Source: Planctomycetota bacterium
GTDB lineage: Bacteria > Planctomycetota > UBA8742 > SKZP01 > JAIOTL01
Direction: 5' to 3'
DNA length: 7,749 nucleotides
NCBI GenBank assembly: GCA_021106775.1
Contig: JAIOTL010000109.1
Span: 1-7,749 of the forward strand
Shown: one piece after another, positions 6,432-7,749 of the stretch
Layout: every line of letters starts with the position of its first letter
Numbering within the stretch: the first letter of the stretch is position 1
The notes under the pieces: generated by a model
Seen by the model: only the letters and a program-made list of their open reading frames with translations
Databases searched by the model: none
Told to the model about the DNA's origin: nothing
Program-made: the position numbers and the translations under genes

Positions 6432-7694
6432 TTAATCTTTCTCGGTTTCTTGCGAATCAACATCATCAAGTCTGATTTTGCGGATTCTCGATGATTTCGA
6501 GCTGATATTGATTTTTGCAGCCGACCTCTGTGCCTGCGTTATCAATCTCAACCATCCTGAAACCGCGTCTGTATCAACCGCCCCCGCTTTTTCGATTGTT
6601 GCTGTTTCTTTGCTGTAAAGCGAATAAGGAGATTTGCACCCTTGAATAGTTACTTTGCCCTTGAAAAGTTTAACATTGATTTTTCCTGTTACTTTTTCTT
6701 GAACTGTATTTACAAAGGCAGAAATCGCCTCTCGCAACTTGCTGTGCCAGAACCCATTGTAAACAATTTGTGCGAATTTCGCTGAGATTATTGGCAGAAA
6801 ATGTTGAGTTGCTCTATCAAGAGTTATCTTTTCGAGTGCTTTTTTCGCAGTATGCAAAATTTCCGCTGCCGGTGCTTCATAAACTTCTCGAATTTTTGCT
6901 CCGATGAACCGGTTTTCCACATGACTTTCACGTCCGATACCATGTTTCGCACCAAGCGCATTAAGTTCTTCGACAAGAGTAACCGGATGCTTTTTCTCGA
7001 AATTTATAGCAACAGGCACACCGCTGATGAATTCTATCGAAAATTCTTCCGCTTTGTCAGGTGCATTCTCAGGTGAAACTGTCCATTGGAAAGCATTCTC
7101 AGGAGTTGGTGCTGATGGGTCTTCCAATGGAATTCCTGTAATTCGAGCACCCCAGATGTTCTTATCCTTTGAATAATCGAATCTAAGCTCATCCTCTGGT
7201 AGTTGAATTCGATGACGTTTTGCGTATGAAATAACTTCATTCAGATGCTGAAAACTCCACTCGCGCCTTGGTGCAATAATCTCGAGCTTGGGAGCAATTC
7301 CGCTGAAAGTCGCTTCAAACCGAAATTGGTCATTCCCTTTACCCGAACATCCGTGTCCGACATATTTTATTCCTTCTTCTTTGGCGATATTTATCATTTC
7401 TGCTGCGATTAAAGGACGTGAAAGTGCTGCTGAGAGATAATACGCATCTTCGTAAACAGCATTTGCTTTCAATGCTTCGAAAGCGTAATCAGTCAGGAAA
7501 ACATTGCGCAAATCGAACATATGAACGGACTCTGCACCCAGTTCAAGGGCTTTTTCCCCGAGTTCTTCCGCATCTTCATTCTGTCCGAGATTGGCAGTGA
7601 ATGTAAACACTCTCATGTTACGGCGATAACGCAGCCAGTGAATTGCCACGCTGTTAACAAGTCCGCCGGAATACGCCAATAAAATTCTGTTCAT
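6432..7694 (-). CDS. Divergent argininosuccinate synthase family protein (ArgG-like)
   Basis: 420 residues from ATG at 7692-7694; a longer frame begins at TTG 7740-7742, but the ATG has an AAAGGA site just upstream and gives the usual family N-terminus (MNRILLAYSGGL). ArgG joins citrulline and aspartate with ATP to form argininosuccinate, the penultimate arginine step, in the cytoplasm. The N-terminal PP-loop ATPase domain covers about 1-165 and the synthase/tetramerisation domain the rest. Conserved landmarks: HGCSGKGNDQFRFE (114-127), APRREW (141-146), NIWG (179-182), VENRFIGAK (259-267), VYEAPAAEILHTA (271-283), YNGFWHS (312-318), VTGKINVKLFKGKV (335-348), SPYSLY (355-360). Unusual: the PP-loop is SGGLVNS instead of SGGLDTS (V13, N14), GTS of the citrulline site is SAA (88-90), and the usual Ser at position 184 is Arg. 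A polar, basic tail follows residue 390. Family membership is certain; standard ArgG activity is doubtful, so no gene symbol is given. Confidence 0.88.
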   Translation of the reverse strand: MNRILLAYSGGLVNSVAIHWLRYRRNMRVFTFTANLGQNEDAEELGEKALELGAESVHMFDLRNVFLTDYAFEALKANAVYEDAYYLSAALSRPLIAAEMINIAKEEGIKYVGHGCSGKGNDQFRFEATFSGIAPKLEIIAPRREWSFQHLNEVISYAKRHRIQLPEDELRFDYSKDKNIWGARITGIPLEDPSAPTPENAFQWTVSPENAPDKAEEFSIEFISGVPVAINFEKKHPVTLVEELNALGAKHGIGRESHVENRFIGAKIREVYEAPAAEILHTAKKALEKITLDRATQHFLPIISAKFAQIVYNGFWHSKLREAISAFVNTVQEKVTGKINVKLFKGKVTIQGCKSPYSLYSKETATIEKAGAVDTDAVSGWLRLITQAQRSAAKINISSKSSRIRKIRLDDVDSQETEKD

Positions 7695-7698
7695 TTCA

Positions 7699-7704
7699 TC
7701 CTTT
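7699..7704 (-). promoter_or_regulatory. Shine-Dalgarno site of the ArgG-like gene
   Basis: AAAGGA on the minus strand lies 4 nt before ATG 7692-7694. It favours this start over the in-frame TTG at 7740-7742, which has almost no sequence in the window upstream of it to judge. Confidence 0.65.
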
Positions 7705-7719
7705 ATTTGTTTGTAAAAC

Positions 7720-7748
7720 ATTATAAGACGAAATGGGTTCAATTAAAA
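7720..7748 (-). promoter_or_regulatory. Candidate promoter of the ArgG-like gene
   Basis: A perfect TATAAT lies at 7720-7725 on the minus strand. The hexamer 17 bp upstream (TTTTAA, 7743-7748) is a poor -35 with 3 of 6 matches. The predicted transcript would start near 7712-7714, leaving a leader of about 20 nt before ATG 7694, which fits the shorter start. Upstream sequence is cut by the window edge, so further elements cannot be judged. Confidence 0.4.
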
Positions 7749-7749
7749 C

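Noticed and set aside
7695..7742. TTG start adding 16 residues to the ArgG-like protein
   Set aside because: The added residues (MNPFRLIMFYKQIKDE) have no family counterpart, the TATAAT box would lie inside the gene, and ATG 7692-7694 has its own AAAGGA site.

Overview
The window looks like a chromosomal piece of a moderately AT-rich bacterium. GC appears to be about 40% by eye; I did not compute it. Gene starts with purine-rich Shine-Dalgarno sequences (AAGGAG, AAAGGA), a secreted protein built from ASH / choice-of-anchor-D domains, and very long beta-helix repeat proteins would fit the Bacteroidota/Chlorobiota side of the tree (Ignavibacteria- or Kapabacteria-like genomes). That placement is an inference, because no rRNA or other marker gene is present.

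Layout. (1) 1-1556, plus strand: the 3' part of a gene that is open at the left edge. It encodes the end of one ASH-type beta-sandwich, two complete ones, and a C-terminal 250-residue glycine-rich domain whose motifs match the ALK/LTK-type glycine-rich domain. (2) 1557-1786: a 230-bp gap between convergent genes with no gene and no convincing terminator. (3) 1787-6349, minus strand: a 1520-residue protein without a signal peptide. It has an acidic disordered N-terminus and then three repeats of a unit made of a short helical module followed by a NosD-like right-handed parallel beta-helix. The regular part of the three beta-helices contains 4, 8 and 16 coils. (4) 6350-6431: an 82-bp gap with the ribosome-binding site and a possible promoter. 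(5) 6432-7694, minus strand: a divergent argininosuccinate synthase (ArgG) family protein with changes in the nucleotide-binding PP-loop and at several citrulline-contacting positions, preceded by a TATAAT box.

The two minus-strand genes run in the same direction 82 bp apart (ArgG-like first) and could be co-transcribed. Nothing in the sequence links them functionally. The plus-strand gene is convergent and independent; its product is probably exported, while the beta-helix protein looks cytoplasmic. The most unusual items are the bacterial ALK-like glycine-rich domain on an ASH stalk, the triplicated helix plus beta-helix architecture with its 4/8/16 coil progression, and the altered active-site residues of the ArgG-like protein.
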